This document shows, piece after piece, positions 30,094-42,700 of a DNA stretch of 64,000 bases. Position 1 is the first letter of the stretch. Every line of letters starts with the position of its first letter. The position numbers and the translations under genes are program-made. Source of the stretch: Mesodorylaimus sp. YZB2_4 (taxonomy: Eukaryota > Nematoda > Enoplea > Dorylaimida > Dorylaimidae); NCBI GenBank assembly GCA_030248295.1, contig JASANH010001617.1, positions 62,001 through 126,000 of the forward strand, written 5' to 3'. Below the pieces are notes generated by a model that was not told the origin of the DNA, ran no database searches, and worked only from the letters and a program-made list of their open reading frames with translations.

Positions 30094-31987
30094 TTCAAAA
30101 TCAGGTGTCAAGATGAGAACTGCCAACGCTATGCGATGTACGTACGGATTATATAAGCAAGCAGACAAGTGTGTCTGCGAGTTTTGGTAGCCAGTTACAT
30201 CTAGAATAGTACACAGTGACCGGAACGCGATAGGTGGGCACAAATAGCTTGGCGGGAGGCAAACATCAAAGCGAGTACATGTTGATCACGTTTAGGTAGG
30301 TACTTCGAAGCAAGCCAGGAATGTACTAGTTGTGCATGAGCACTCATGTGGGCGCTGCTTAGATCTTTGGGCGCACCAAAACAAATCGTCATCATTTGGA
30401 GGCGCTAGACAGGATGAAGACAGTTGCAAGACCAACAGTACGAACCTAAAAAAGTTTCTGCTAAATAAGGTAACCTGTGTCCACAATTTGCAGTATAGCT
30501 GCAAGGCACCAGTACACTTTTCTGGCGCATGTTTCTCGCATTCTTCTTGAAGTCAACATTCCTGCGGCAACTGGAATTCGCCTACTGAATGAGTTTTATT
30601 TTTGGCAGGCCTAAATGCAAACATTGGTTGCCTGAGGGTAATTTTTCCCATTTGGTAACTTTTCCTTATTGGTTTTAGCTAAATTTTAAAGTTCCGGACA
30701 GTTTTTAAGGATCGGGTGGTATATACCCCCAAAGTGTACTGAAAATACTGTGACATTTCCATTTTTGTGTATGCTGTATTATCAACAGGTTTGCTGGTTC
30801 TAACAATAGTTGAGCACAATGCTGCATCTGTCCTGACTTTCTCCTGACCTCGTGAAAAAAATACAGTGTCGATTGCTGATAGTCGTTCTGGTTTCTTGCA
30901 TCTCAGGTAAGGCTGAGCGCGGAGTAGCATACAGAATTGCATTCATGTGATCACTGTTTACCGAGCCACCATGAGCGACTGTCATGACAGACAGACCCAT
31001 TAGGCTGACAGCAGGACACCGACGTGCCAAGGGTTAGTGGCGATGTAACCTGCTCGAGGCGTGCTGCTATGAGCCCAAGGCCTAAGCAATTTTTGTGTTT
31101 CGTCTAAGTTACATAATCGTTTGTTACATACCTACTGTGCGAGGATCAGTTGCGCTGCGGTAATCAAAGCAGATAGTAGGGCCAGCAGGTACAATACATT
31201 TTTCCCTTAAATCTTGCTACTTTTTATCGCTCATTATCTGTTCTGATAACACATCTTCTCAGCGACATAAAGTCGGTAGCAGATCCTCCAATATCAAGCC
31301 TGCTTCCCACTGAACAGTTCATCACTAAATCATCGTGTTGCACAGTTATTGGTGCTGTGCTATTTACTCAAGTTCCAAACACTTATCAATTTCTATAAGG
31401 GAGAGGACATACAGAGTCCCCAAACAACCACACAAATTAGAAGACCTAATGCTGACAGGTTGTCTATTGAAATCAATCGGACCATTTTCAAAGACGTGGC
31501 AACTGAACACACTGCGGTGACATTGCAAGCACGCTCATTTCAAGCGGGGTCTATAGAAACAACAAGATCATTTGCAGATTGAGCGTCTGACTCAAACGAT
31601 ATGGTTTTTATTTCTTGTCATGGCACAGAATACTTTCCAAATGACCTAAATATACCCACACCTACAAAACAGGTTACTGTAGATAACTCGACACGAGGTA
31701 AGTTTTCCAAAAACCTCGAAGTCCATACTGACACCCGCTAGTGCAAGTTATCCCTTGACACTGTACCCGATAAAACACTTTGAATCAGACCACACTGGCA
31801 CCCATAAAGTAATGGCAAGTAAAGTAGGCATTGAACCCGCTAGTATTACAAAGTCGATCATGGCCATAATCAAGCACCGGAGTCCGGCTTGAGCGGTAAC
31901 GAGGAAGCAAATATACGAGTACCAATAAACGAGCATACTCTAGGCCAACACGAGGATAGCACTTGCAAAGTAGTCCAACATTTGCGA
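30094..31987. other. Intergenic, nothing recognised
   Basis: About 1.9 kb. Short frames on both strands have no motif, no signal peptide and no credible splice partners. It ends at the stop codon side of the T-box gene, so its right part is likely 3' untranslated sequence. Confidence 0.4.
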
Positions 31988-34126
31988 TCAGTACATGCTG
32001 AATCGAACGCCACAACCCGGGCCACCAAACTGTACACTGGGTGTCATATTTGGCCAAACAGCATCGATTCCTGGCAGTCTGGCATTCGGAGCAGTAATCG
32101 GATTCACCTGTCCTTGGTAACGGCGTGATGGCAGTAAGATGGGAGGAAAAAAGGCTGGCGGCGGAGGGGGATTCAACATCGGAAACGGAGGAATCGGTCC
32201 GAACTGACGAGTAGTTTCGCAATAAAATGCATGACTGGCGGCTCTGACGGCGTCGGCTGCTTTGGCCATTTTGGTTGCCAGATAAAAGGCTTGCATGGGA
32301 TTCGATAAAGACCACTGAGAATCGATTGATTGATTTGGTCCATATGGAGGTGTGGGAGGACTCTCGCGTGGTGATGCCGAATTATCGGAGCACTCCTCAT
32401 GGCTCAAACGCTTTGCTGATCCTTCAATTTCTAACGTTGTTGCTTTTCGCTTGCGGTTCGTCGATTCAGAGGATTGTGAAACTTCGACCTGATTAGCTGC
32501 TTCCAGCATGTCCGATTCCGCATTCTGTCTGAACCCTTTGGCGAAGGGATTATGTTGTACTTTTAATTTTGTGACTTTCGGATTCTGATAAGCCGTGACG
32601 GCGATAAATTGAGTCTCTGGAGGAGCGTATTCGGCCACAATCTGAATGGGCTGACCGTTGAAGATCTCATGCAATTTGACAAGGACGAGTCTTGGTTGAT
32701 ATTTGTGCATGGAATTGAGTAGGACCTAAAACCGTAGCCATGTTGTCATATAAACATCCACCTGCACGTACATGTACAGTATGTACTGGAGTGGCGGGAC
32801 CGCCGCGAGGTCGATTAAAGAATATTCTGACATGGGTCCTCTTGCCCACGACGTCAGAACACGCACCTGCCGGCACTTGTCTACTTCAGCGAGCCACCAA
32901 AAATTTTTAAAGTGAGAGAGAGAAAAATATATATAACTGGATCTTAAACTGTTTTCTGGCATATCCTCACATATCAAAATATCTTACCATGTCACCGCGT
33001 GGCTTTGGGCAGTTGGTCAGCTTAATCCTGTGGAATGATAACGGCTGGCTCATCCACATCCGACCGGCGGCTGGCGAATCTGGATGCTGATAGGTGGCTG
33101 CAGATCGAGACATATTGGCTGAGTCGTTGAGACCGTTCGTACTCCACTTGCCATGTTGGAACTTGTATCGAAAGTGATCGGCTGGCGTAAAGACCACATA
33201 GAATCCATAAGTAGCAGCCGGGTCAAGGCCGCTGACTCGAAAACGCAACGTCGGGAACATACGCCTGAAATGCACAAACTTCAGGTGATACTATGAGTGT
33301 GCTGTTGGTCCTCCCTCATTTTAGCAGGTTCGAGACAGAACACAGCAGCAAACGCACTAGTGGGGATCGCTTGTCCAGAAGCCACTGTCAAGTACAAGCG
33401 TATGAGAGCTAATAACTGCTCATTGGCTTGAGGTGGCACCCACCCTCTCTATTGTCTACTGCACAATTAGAATCAGGCTTCTAGATCCCTATGGTAAAAG
33501 CCGTGGGACTTACAAATTTTGTGATCCCTAAAGCGTGGTTAGTCGATTATTGATCAAAGGAGAAAAGACCCGGTTCATAACCCCGCCTCACCTGCCAAGC
33601 TTTGTGACAACCATTTCCGTCGTGTGCTGCTGAAATTCGCGCCATAAGTCCGGCTTTTCCAGTTCGATCTGAATGCCACTCGAATGAGAAATGGGATTAG
33701 CCGATGGGATCTGCTGCGCCGTAGGATGCAACGGAAACGGATTTGAGGGCAGCACTAAAAGAAGTGAAGGCAGGGTTTGGAAAAACTTGATCGATTGAGC
33801 AGGCACATTGTATTTGAGTACGATCGATCAGCATGAGATTGGAGGCGTTTATCTTTACCTCCACCACACACTTGCTTCATCCATTGACGAACCGCCCTCC
33901 CAGCTCCTCACACCCCTTTACCTTGTTGATAGCCGAATGCTGGCATTGTGGTTTTTGGGACAGTGTCCGGTCGAAACAAAGATGGCACTGATCGAGAGTT
34001 CATGGCGGGTTGCTGTTGTACGTACTCGATCGGCTGTTCAATCGACTCAGCCCGGTTCAGAACATCGATAGCCAATTTCTTCGAAATAATAGAAAACTGC
34101 TGAGAGAAGTCGTTCCGAGTCGCCAT
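31988..34126 (-). CDS. T-box transcription factor
   Basis: Four exons (34,126-33,922; 33,754-33,592; 33,264-32,988; 32,725-31,988) give 460 residues. The T-box DNA-binding domain starts in exon 2 with LEKPDLWREFQQHTTEMVVTK and continues with RRMFPTLRFRVSGLDP, TYQHPDSPAAGRMWM, LSFHRIKLTN, LLNSMHKYQPRLVLVKL and FIAVTAYQNPKVTKLKVQHN, ending NPFAKGFRQ. This is a complete domain of about 190 residues. It binds T-sites in the nucleus and controls cell fate. The WREFQ...TEMVVTK and HGKW features have something of both Brachyury and Tbx2 types, so I leave the subfamily open. The C-terminal part has a basic patch (NRKRK) and Pro-rich runs. The first exon is Gln/Ser-rich. The ATG at 34,126 is the first in frame. 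Confidence 0.93.
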
Positions 34127-36664
34127 GCTCCTCGAATGTAGCAAACGGAAAAAGATTTCCTGACTTTAATGTCCACTAAACGATGTCAACTGCCTCGGCA
34201 CTCATCAAAATCAGGATTGTCGCGCCTTCGAACACTGGCGGCACTGCGCGTCTGGCGTCGATTGCGAAACGATAGGATGAACAGCCGCGAGGCAGGCATC
34301 CGATTGGTCTGTGGCAAATAAAGGAGTCGTAGGTATAATTGCCTTATGAGTTTGAGACATGACACACCGCCTGACGCCGTCGATGGCGCCAACAAGGCCC
34401 ACGGCCCCGCCTGAATCGTCCACGGTGGTCGCCAGTAATACAAACAGGCGCGCGACTGTATGCCGCCATTTCTCAGGTGCCGGCTCTTCTTTCATCTTGG
34501 CATGCCTTGCACGAAGCCAGGCGCCAATAAGGAGCGCCGACCCGGTTTTGGCAACGCTTATCCTTCAATCGAGCATTGTTTTCTAGTTGGCACGAGCTCG
34601 GGCTCCCAATCAGATCCACAGATCCATTGTGTATCAAATGCCTATGTCGGCAGCAGTGTCGCGGACTTGTTATTTGCCTTGTTTTATTGTTCTCAACACA
34701 GCATGAATCGACTCTGATGGGATGCCTGTTACTATTTCCAACATGCGAAACTGAATGCGCACTTACTCAAGGGGTAGGACGTAGCGTCAGATAAATCTAT
34801 GTAGAAGATTCGTGTTCAATCCTACCATTGAAAAGGCCTCTGGCTAAGGACGAATCGCCTGATGGACACCTCGGCATATTGGGCTGATGCAACCGTCCCA
34901 GTCATGAACTGTGATCGTCGCTTCATCCATGTGGTGTTCGATTTGCGCGGATCAAAGTCCTTCATGTCTTTGCGCGGGACCAAAGCAGTTGGGAGACATC
35001 GCAATCAGAGTCTCCACGAGATGGCATGCAATGGGCGTGAGTAGGGCAAACGGAAAACGGGGACCATGAGATCAGAACGTAATCAGAATCACGCCCTTGC
35101 ATTCAAAGTTCATCTATGCAGATAATAACGCGCTAATAGTACAGACAGCACGCCCCAATTGTGCATGCAAGAACCCCCATGACCATTCATATTGACCCCT
35201 TCTAGCTTCATTAGCCTTACTGTCCCATATCTCGTATCGTTAAGTTACGGCTGTGCGATGCATCCTTGGATGTTCTGTATTATGTATTACTAGCTGAGCC
35301 AATGTCATCGGCATGGTCGAATAGTCTATGACTTGACTGTCGATTGCTGTCTGACGAAGTCAAAGCGTGAGCAGATTCGACCACAAAACTGATTATGGTG
35401 TCGAAAAGTCAGTGTGGGCTTCTCTTTTTACAGTAGAGGTACACGGACTCGGGTTCGCTTCTAAAGTCCTATTGGGCTATAACACTTTCTGATCCTATGA
35501 CTTCACGAGAGGTCTCACTACAGTACTGTAAGCTGTAAGTGGCTGATCGCTCATCACGAAACGGGAAAACGTATTGGCCAAACATTTTCGCTTTTTAGAG
35601 GGCAGACGGAACCAGCTAAGCTTTGATTAAAGAGAAAAATGATACGAATTAAGAGAATGGACGAATTGACAAGTCATAGGATACGAGGTACCCATAAGCT
35701 CTTATCGACTCCTGGTTGCTTGGACACGGAATTGCGTAACTGGAATTCAACACTGAATAGAGGCAAGGCTGACATGAGTGGACATTACTGTGTATTGGAC
35801 AAAGGTACCTAGATTAGAGCAGGCCTGACGACTGTGTCGTGTAGGAATATGGCGAGGATGGTGCATTCCTGTCCGAACCGGAAGGTTGACTTTCTCTGTC
35901 GACTTGAAGATTGATAAAATTTCATGGACTTTGGATTGAAGCGGAAATAGGTCCTAGAAATTCCTGTCGCTCAGAAAATTTTTTTCTCTCACAAAGCAAT
36001 ATTTTGCGCCCCGCGGCGAGGTGGAGCAGGAAAAAGGAAACTCGTGTGCCCGACCTATTTGCCTCAAACTCATCCATTTTCCTCAAAGGAGCATCGATTT
36101 ACAGTCCTAGAAGCTGCCCTCCAGTAGTAACTTCTGCTAGACTCTCATCGGTACCTACTCATACTTTAGTAGAGCGTCTGGTACGTTCTATTAGCAAAGA
36201 ATAGGTCGAGGTCGTGAATGAGACAGTGTCGACTCTACCCACGGCCTGAATCTTCCCTTGCGGGAGTCCAATAACAGTAGATCCTGTGAAAATCGATTTG
36301 GTTCCAGGATAGAAAAGCGCCAAGTTGGCTAATTACGCGTCCACGGAGGAAAGGGTCGAGTATGAGCCATCTGGCTGCCTGAGCGCTTTCAGAGATGGCG
36401 TCAGGCTTATCGTCGGTTACGCTTGTTACAGGATGGAGCCAATGTTTAGTTTGCATCCCGCTGATGTCCCCTTTGTCTCCGACTCGACTAATGAACATGA
36501 GTACAGGAAGAGGGTTAGGACTTTAACAACTTGAACACCTGCAGTTTGACAAAGATTAGTCTCGAATCTACTTCGGGGTTGGTAAGCCGTCTTACGGCTT
36601 TTTCTTTCACACAGAAAGCGTAGGCTGGTTCTTTTCAGGGTCCCATGATTGATACAGGGACAAC
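34127..36664. other. Intergenic, nothing recognised
   Basis: About 2.5 kb between the divergent T-box and receptor genes, so it should hold both promoters. Overlapping frames at 34,186-34,495 (-) and 35,911-36,534 have no motifs. No TATA element of clear quality or repeat family seen. Confidence 0.4.
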
Positions 36665-37687
36665 ATGAACTTCACTTCTTTCAATTGCACCATGCCGATT
36701 TGGTTTTGGGATGCGGCTGAAGAAGCCTTTACGGCGGCTTATTACATATCACCTGCTATTGTCAAACCATTGGCTCTTCTTAGTCGTGTAATCTGCATTT
36801 TGGCTTTATTCCGCCAAGCGAGGAAAGACGGAGCTTATACTTACCAAATGGCTTTAGTATTGACTGAAATCCTGCTCTTGATCGTATCTGCTCTGTACGA
36901 CATATCCATTGGTGCATCCGGATTATCAGGGGCTGAACGCAGAGCCAATGACTACTTCATATCCAGCTATACGTGCATGTGGTACCGAGCTAGGTTAGCA
37001 GCCCCACTGTTAAACGCATTTGTCACAACCACGCTCCTCCTGGCGGTCAGTATGTCCGCCGACCGAGTCTACGCCTTGGCTCATCCTTACGATTATCGAT
37101 TGATTAATCATAACCGACACCGCGCAGTCGCCTTTACTCTTTCTTTCTTTCTGGGGTTATCGACCAGTGCATTTGATACTTTGCGATCTAAGGTAGATAT
37201 CATCGACACTCCCATTCGCCGCTATGCTATAACACACGATCACCAGTTTGTCAACAGCCCCGTATTGGCTGGGTGCAGTCACATACGGGATTTCATCCGT
37301 GTGTCCAGTCTGGCTCTTCTGATCGGTCTCAATGTCATGCTCATTTACTACTATCATATTCGAATGAAAAGAATGAAACGCATGTCCTTATTATCGTCAA
37401 GTGCAGGGATAAAGAAAAAAAACGACGAAAGGAATTTGATCCTTCTGACTGTATATCAATCGTTATCCTCTGCTATCGTCATGACCTTCTTGACTATATT
37501 CTATGTTCTATTCTATTCGTCGGCCAGGTTTCGTATTTGTGGAAGATTTCTCGCGACCCCTGTTCTGGACATCATATGTTCTTCGACATACGCAGCTAAT
37601 ATCTTGATCATTTTAATGATTCATCGCCCGTTTAGAAAAATGGTCAGGCGCTCTTGGTTGTTGGGAAGAAGGAGATCATCTGTCTGA
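36665..37687 (+). CDS. Seven-transmembrane receptor (rhodopsin-like GPCR), intronless
   Basis: A single open frame of 340 residues. The N-terminus has two N-glycosylation sequons (NFT, NCT). Hydrophobic helices fall near residues 25-50, 58-83, 103-128, 146-168, 207-230, 255-285 and 292-320. At the end of helix 3, SADRVYALAHPYDY is the DRY-type G-protein motif. Cys residues before helix 3 (YTCMW) and in the second outer loop (LAGCSH) can form the conserved disulfide. The NPxxY motif of helix 7 is not present in its usual form. The layout resembles nematode peptide or orphan receptors of the rhodopsin class. Lack of introns in a window of intron-rich genes may mean a retrocopy or a lineage habit of this receptor family. 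Ligand unknown. Confidence 0.88.
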   Translation: MNFTSFNCTMPIWFWDAAEEAFTAAYYISPAIVKPLALLSRVICILALFRQARKDGAYTYQMALVLTEILLLIVSALYDISIGASGLSGAERRANDYFISSYTCMWYRARLAAPLLNAFVTTTLLLAVSMSADRVYALAHPYDYRLINHNRHRAVAFTLSFFLGLSTSAFDTLRSKVDIIDTPIRRYAITHDHQFVNSPVLAGCSHIRDFIRVSSLALLIGLNVMLIYYYHIRMKRMKRMSLLSSSAGIKKKNDERNLILLTVYQSLSSAIVMTFLTIFYVLFYSSARFRICGRFLATPVLDIICSSTYAANILIILMIHRPFRKMVRRSWLLGRRRSSV

Positions 37688-38547
37688 CAAGGTGGCCAGG
37701 GACGAGCAAAAGCGCAGGACCACGTTAGAGTGATGAAAGATATGTCTGTTGTATTGTAAGCCCTATTCTGAACGACTCAGTTGGCGAAATACAGAACCAT
37801 AAGAGCAAAGATAATTGTTTATAGCAAGCTTGAAGTTTTACAATTGTTGGTGGTGTACTCTGGAAGCCACGTTTGCCATTAAGATAAATCTGAATAGAGG
37901 GGGACCTTTGACGTAATTGCCACAGGACTATCTTACGTCAAGGATTCATGGTGGTGAGCTTTATACTCGCCATCTTTGGGTGACGTAGGGCTACTGGGGA
38001 AATAGATAATTATCTAGCTGCAACATTGACCACGCACGCTGCTTGATTGTGCTAATGCAAGATTTCGCTTATTGGGTGTGTAGCTCGATGGTTTTTCATT
38101 GGCCTTTGCAGGCAGGGTATCCTGGAGCAAGACCAAAGGTCTGTATCAAAAAACCTCACGATCACTGGGGGTACATTAGTTCACTGATGCTTCAGTATGT
38201 TGCTGGAGACGAGGCCTATTTGAGGGTGGGCTATTCCGACGATAACGGTGATGCAGTTGGTTTTAGGTGGCTAGACCACCCGCCTAGGGGATAGATTTGC
38301 TTGCGTGAACCTAAGCCGCAGCCCGCAGGTAAAGCTGGGCAGGGCAGTCAACGAAGTCTTCAGTCTGGTCCATGACTGAAACATCACCCTGAGTGGCGAT
38401 GCGCCCAACTGCCGGATCGATTGTCAGACTAGCCCTAGCAGGCCGTGCGCCTATAGGCAACACCTTTACCCATTCAGTCTTCAAAATTCAAAAATGTTCA
38501 GTACATTTATTCTAATGCCATAGCATAGCAGTTTTGATAAAGCTGAG
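37688..38547. other. Intergenic, nothing recognised
   Basis: About 860 bases; one frame (38,043-38,294) without motif. The two flanking genes converge here, so it likely holds both 3' untranslated regions. Confidence 0.4.
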
Positions 38548-39308
38548 TTAATAAAAATGGCCCAGTGCTACCCTTCCTTTTCCTGGAGCCACTTCTTGAC
38601 CACTGAGCTCGTCGGCGGCGGCGCGCGGGGCATACGATCCGTGGAATTCTAGGATTCCATATCCGTACTCATCGGTCGGTGACAAAGGCGGGTGCAACCT
38701 GCAACGTACGAAAACGAGAGGTGCGGTCGGGCAGTAGGAGGTGATGGGGAAGAATCTGTCCGGCACTTGGCCCTTTGGATGGGGTATCTGCCACTCTTGC
38801 CAGGTGCAGTTCCCAGCGAGTGCTGGACTCGTGAATGGGTGACTCAGTCCCTTCACCTTCGAGTGTGCATGCCTCATGTGGTGATGTGGTAAAACATGAA
38901 CATTAACCATAAATCAATGCCAATGAAAGATGTTGTGGGGCTACAATGTGAATAGGTTCAGGAAATCTGACAGTCAGGCCTGTTCCCCTATTGCCTTTAT
39001 GCTATCTGACTCACTTGATCATCTTCACAGGCAGTCCATGGTCGAAGAACCAATCCTCTACGTCCTCCTCGGCGAGGTCCACGTGTACACGGTCAACTAA
39101 AGTGGGAAAACCGTCATTCAGGCCAACGATAGTTTGCATACCGTGCCCACCAAAAAGCAATCTTTTCCACATCGGCTCTGTGGCGTTAGTCCTGCCATAG
39201 CCGACATCCGGCTCCTCATTGGCGTCCCTGACCAGAAAATGTTAAGCTTTGAAAAAGCACACAAGAGCGAACAGTTTACTCGTGAATATCCTCCATCAAA
39301 TATCCCAT
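38548..39308 (-). CDS. Unrecognised three-exon candidate gene
   Basis: Exons 39,308-39,280, 39,227-39,015 and 38,872-38,548 join in phase to 188 residues. Exon 2 (MWKRLLFGGHGMQTIVGLND, GFPTLVDRVHVDLAEEDVED, WFFDHGLP) looks like a folded acidic domain; exon 3 has WQEWQIPHPKG and DEYGYGILEFHGS. The exon 2 donor is good (AA-GTGAGT), but the exon 3 acceptor (CATGAG) has a weak pyrimidine tract and could be misplaced; the open frame runs upstream to 38,910. No signal peptide or transmembrane segment. Further 5' exons are possible. No family recognised. Confidence 0.45.
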
Positions 39309-39750
39309 GTCTACTCTAGACACCACTCCGCTAAGCATCCAACCTTAGAATGAGAAAGGACAATGCGCGCACGCCAATTGGTACTCTTCGACAGTACCGC
39401 AGGGGCCTCGCTCGAAGACGGCCACGGCATCACGCCTGGCCACCCGTGGGCAGCACCATTGTCCTCGGCCCGTGACATGCTTGTCTGTTTAGGACGTTTT
39501 CCAACTGGCCAGACGGGCAGGGTAGGTACTCGATGCGACCATATTCGGCAAACTGAAGCTACGGCCCCTTCTTATTTGTCACAATCAGTAAAGAAGCATA
39601 AGACGAACATACAACAGCACATTCAAATTATCCACCGATCAGTCAGTATTAGCCGCTCAACTCCAATCTGATCTAACACTGATTCTGTACAGGATATGAA
39701 CTATGATTAGCAGCCCAGCATTCCAAGGCCAACTAAACGCCCTGACAAAT

Positions 39751-42700
39751 TCACTCAGCCTTCTTGTCTTTGGATGCCGCATTGCTTTTTGGTGGATGCT
39801 TAGCTACTGGCGGTGCCTTTCGACTGGCTGGATGAAAGATGCTGGAAGTACCGAGGGCCTCTGATGTTTCGGAACCTAATGCTGGCGGCTGTTTCTTATA
39901 AACACCCCATTTCTGAGCCATCAATCGGACTTCGCTTCCACATCGATCCACCACATCGTCAAGTTCGATGTCGTCAAACTCCAAGGACGGATGTTCCTGA
40001 AAAGAGACCGACTGTAATTATGAAGTCATGAACTTATGAAATAGGCATGTAGTGTTCGGCCGAGGCCTCGACCTCGACCTCAGCCGAGGCTGGCCACCCT
40101 CGACCTCGACCTCGAGGAAAAACGGCCGAGGTCCGAGGTTCACAAGCAAGATGCAATCAATAAGCTGTTTCCCAGTTTGAAGACTGGACGCACAAGTGTG
40201 CCTCTGCCTCGCACGCAAAAATTTGCGCAATTTTGCTGCTAGCTAAATTAAATCACTGTGTAGGACTGCTTCGTCCAAATCCCTTGCCTTTTTATGACAC
40301 TGGGTGAGTTGTCTCTTGAAGATACAATCAGAAAAGAATGGAAATTCACACAAACTTGCAGGAAGCATTACAAATTTAAGTTGGGGACTGTTAGCAAAAA
40401 CCTCGAGCCTCGACCCAACCTCTACTGCCAACCCCGACCTCGACCTCGACCTCGACCTCGGGTTGAAAGAATCGGACCTCGACCTCGAAAAAAGTCATCC
40501 TCGGCCGAACACTAAGGCATATCAAGAGTAAAGACTTATGCAATAGGAATATTTTCTACGATTGTTCAAATTAAGTCAGAAAGAAATTGAAACTATTACT
40601 TCTGCGAGCGTAATTGGGCGAAACTTTTTATAACCGCCCATGATTGATGCCTAAGCCACGCTAAGCTTGCCTCGTTGGCTGTATCACTTCCATGCTTGAT
40701 TAAGACGCTACAACGTCGATGCTCCTGCCCACCAAATGATTGGCATCTATCGCAGGAGATGTGGCAGCTACGTCCAGCATTTTCTACATGCTATATCGTC
40801 ATAAACCTTGCCTAAACTGGAATATGGATGTGATGTGTGGGACCTGTCCAATAGTTGCTAATAGGCTTTATCTTCTGTGGCTGTACTACTTCATGTTTGT
40901 CCCGTCTTATGGCTTATAGTCACAGTGCTCTGTAGGCAAGTAAAACAGTCAGAGAGCCGCGGTGGCTAAGCTGGTTGGTCCCGCATTGCTTGGGTCAGCA
41001 ACCCTGACTGGAAGGCCGAGTTCTGTTACGACTGAGGACGGCAGTTTAGTAAGCCCGTTCTCAGAGTGGGAACCGGTCTTCGACGGCGATTTAGTAAGTC
41101 CGTCGCTGGCCTTGCACAATTGGCTCTGGGTACAGAATACGAGTAGAGAATCAGAAACTGGTTCTCAAACGCCAGTGGCGAAGGTCCCGCCCTTTTCGCC
41201 CAGTATGTCATGTCATGACTTTATCCAGCGCACGCGAGGGCTAAGGAACACATGGATGTCAATCAGTTTTACACAGGCGGGAGTGGAACCCTCCTCTAGC
41301 GTGAGAGGCAGACGCCTTTCACCGCTAAGCCACGACCCAGGATCCTGGGCAATATCATCCTAGGGCGCTGGTGCTGGCATAGGATGCTGGCGCTCGGAGG
41401 TGCTCCTAGTCGAGAAACACAGAGGGAAGGCCGTACGAGCTGGTCACCTCACGGGCTCACAATCAGATGAGTGCTGGCTGGCTCTGGGCAAAGATGGATT
41501 GGAAGTCCATTGGGGAACTGGAGCGGCAGGGGGCCGGGCTCGTCGTAAGTTTAATCCCTCTTGATGGAGATCGGCTTGGAGCCATAAACCCTTGCTGACC
41601 TTGCAAGTTAGCTCTGGCTCCGAGCCTGGCTCTAGGCGACTCACCCAGGACCGTCAAGTGGCAGACGCCAAACGAGTAGAGAATCAGGAAACTGGTTCCC
41701 GAACACCAGTCGGGAAGGTCCCTCCCTTCTCGCCCAGTATCATCCTGGGACGCTGGTGCTCGCACAGGATGCCCTCGTGTAGAGGTGCTCCTAGTGGAGA
41801 CACACGGAGGGAAGCTGCCGTGAGAGCTGGTCACCTCACGGCCTCGCTTATCATAACAGGACTGCCGGCTGGCTATGGGCAAACGGGCTGAAACTTCCGT
41901 GGGGAAACTGGGGCGGCATGGGGCCCAACACACAAAAATTTTAAAAACCAAAAAAAAGTAAAACAGTCAGTCAGTTACTGATGACCAGCCAGTTAATGTT
42001 TCGAAAGCACAACACTCACTGGATGCGTTTTTCGCAGGCGCCGGAACTCCTTTAACATATCTTTTATCTCAGTACTGCCGACTGGTTCGTGTAAATCTAA
42101 ATCTATAAATACGAAGTGACGGACATCGCGAAGATCAAAAAGAAGATGCACAAACCAACGCTATTCGGCTTAGCCAATGTTGACCGAACTTGTGAACTCG
42201 CAGCACTGCCACCATCATGCGCCAAGTGCGCTGCCTGCCGACTGTGCCCGGACGGCCCAGCAAATCCGCCATGGCCATTTGCATGGGCTTTCGAAGTACC
42301 GACTGTTGTCGCAGCACCAAAATCTTCATCATCGGATGACAAAGCCTGCGGTTCTCCAGATCGAATTTTACAATCCATTATCATCCTGAAAGAAAGAAGG
42401 TCAGACGTGTCTCAATACACACCAAAGCAGCTTACATCCGAGATCGTTTCAGCGCCCGACGCCAAGCGGGAGACGGGGTTTCATCACCATTGCCGTATTC
42501 GTGATTTCGTTCGCGATGTAAATTATCTAAGAACTCCGTTTTCCAATCATAACTGAACTGTTCCCCTTCTGGCACTGCTGCTGCTGCTTCCAATAGTTTC
42601 TACAATAAAAAACGAAGCGAGATAATATTGGACAAGTACGGAATAAGACAGCAAGCACATACTCTCCTGTAAATAAGCACCTTCTTCAGCATCCGACCAT

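Noticed and set aside
34186..34495. Minus-strand frames upstream of the T-box gene as an extra exon
   Set aside because: Two overlapping frames, no motif, and no splice site that joins exon 1 in phase.
40050..40514. CRISPR-like array from regularly spaced CCTCGA words
   Set aside because: The words are short and directly adjacent without spacers, within a transposon-like unit of an animal genome.
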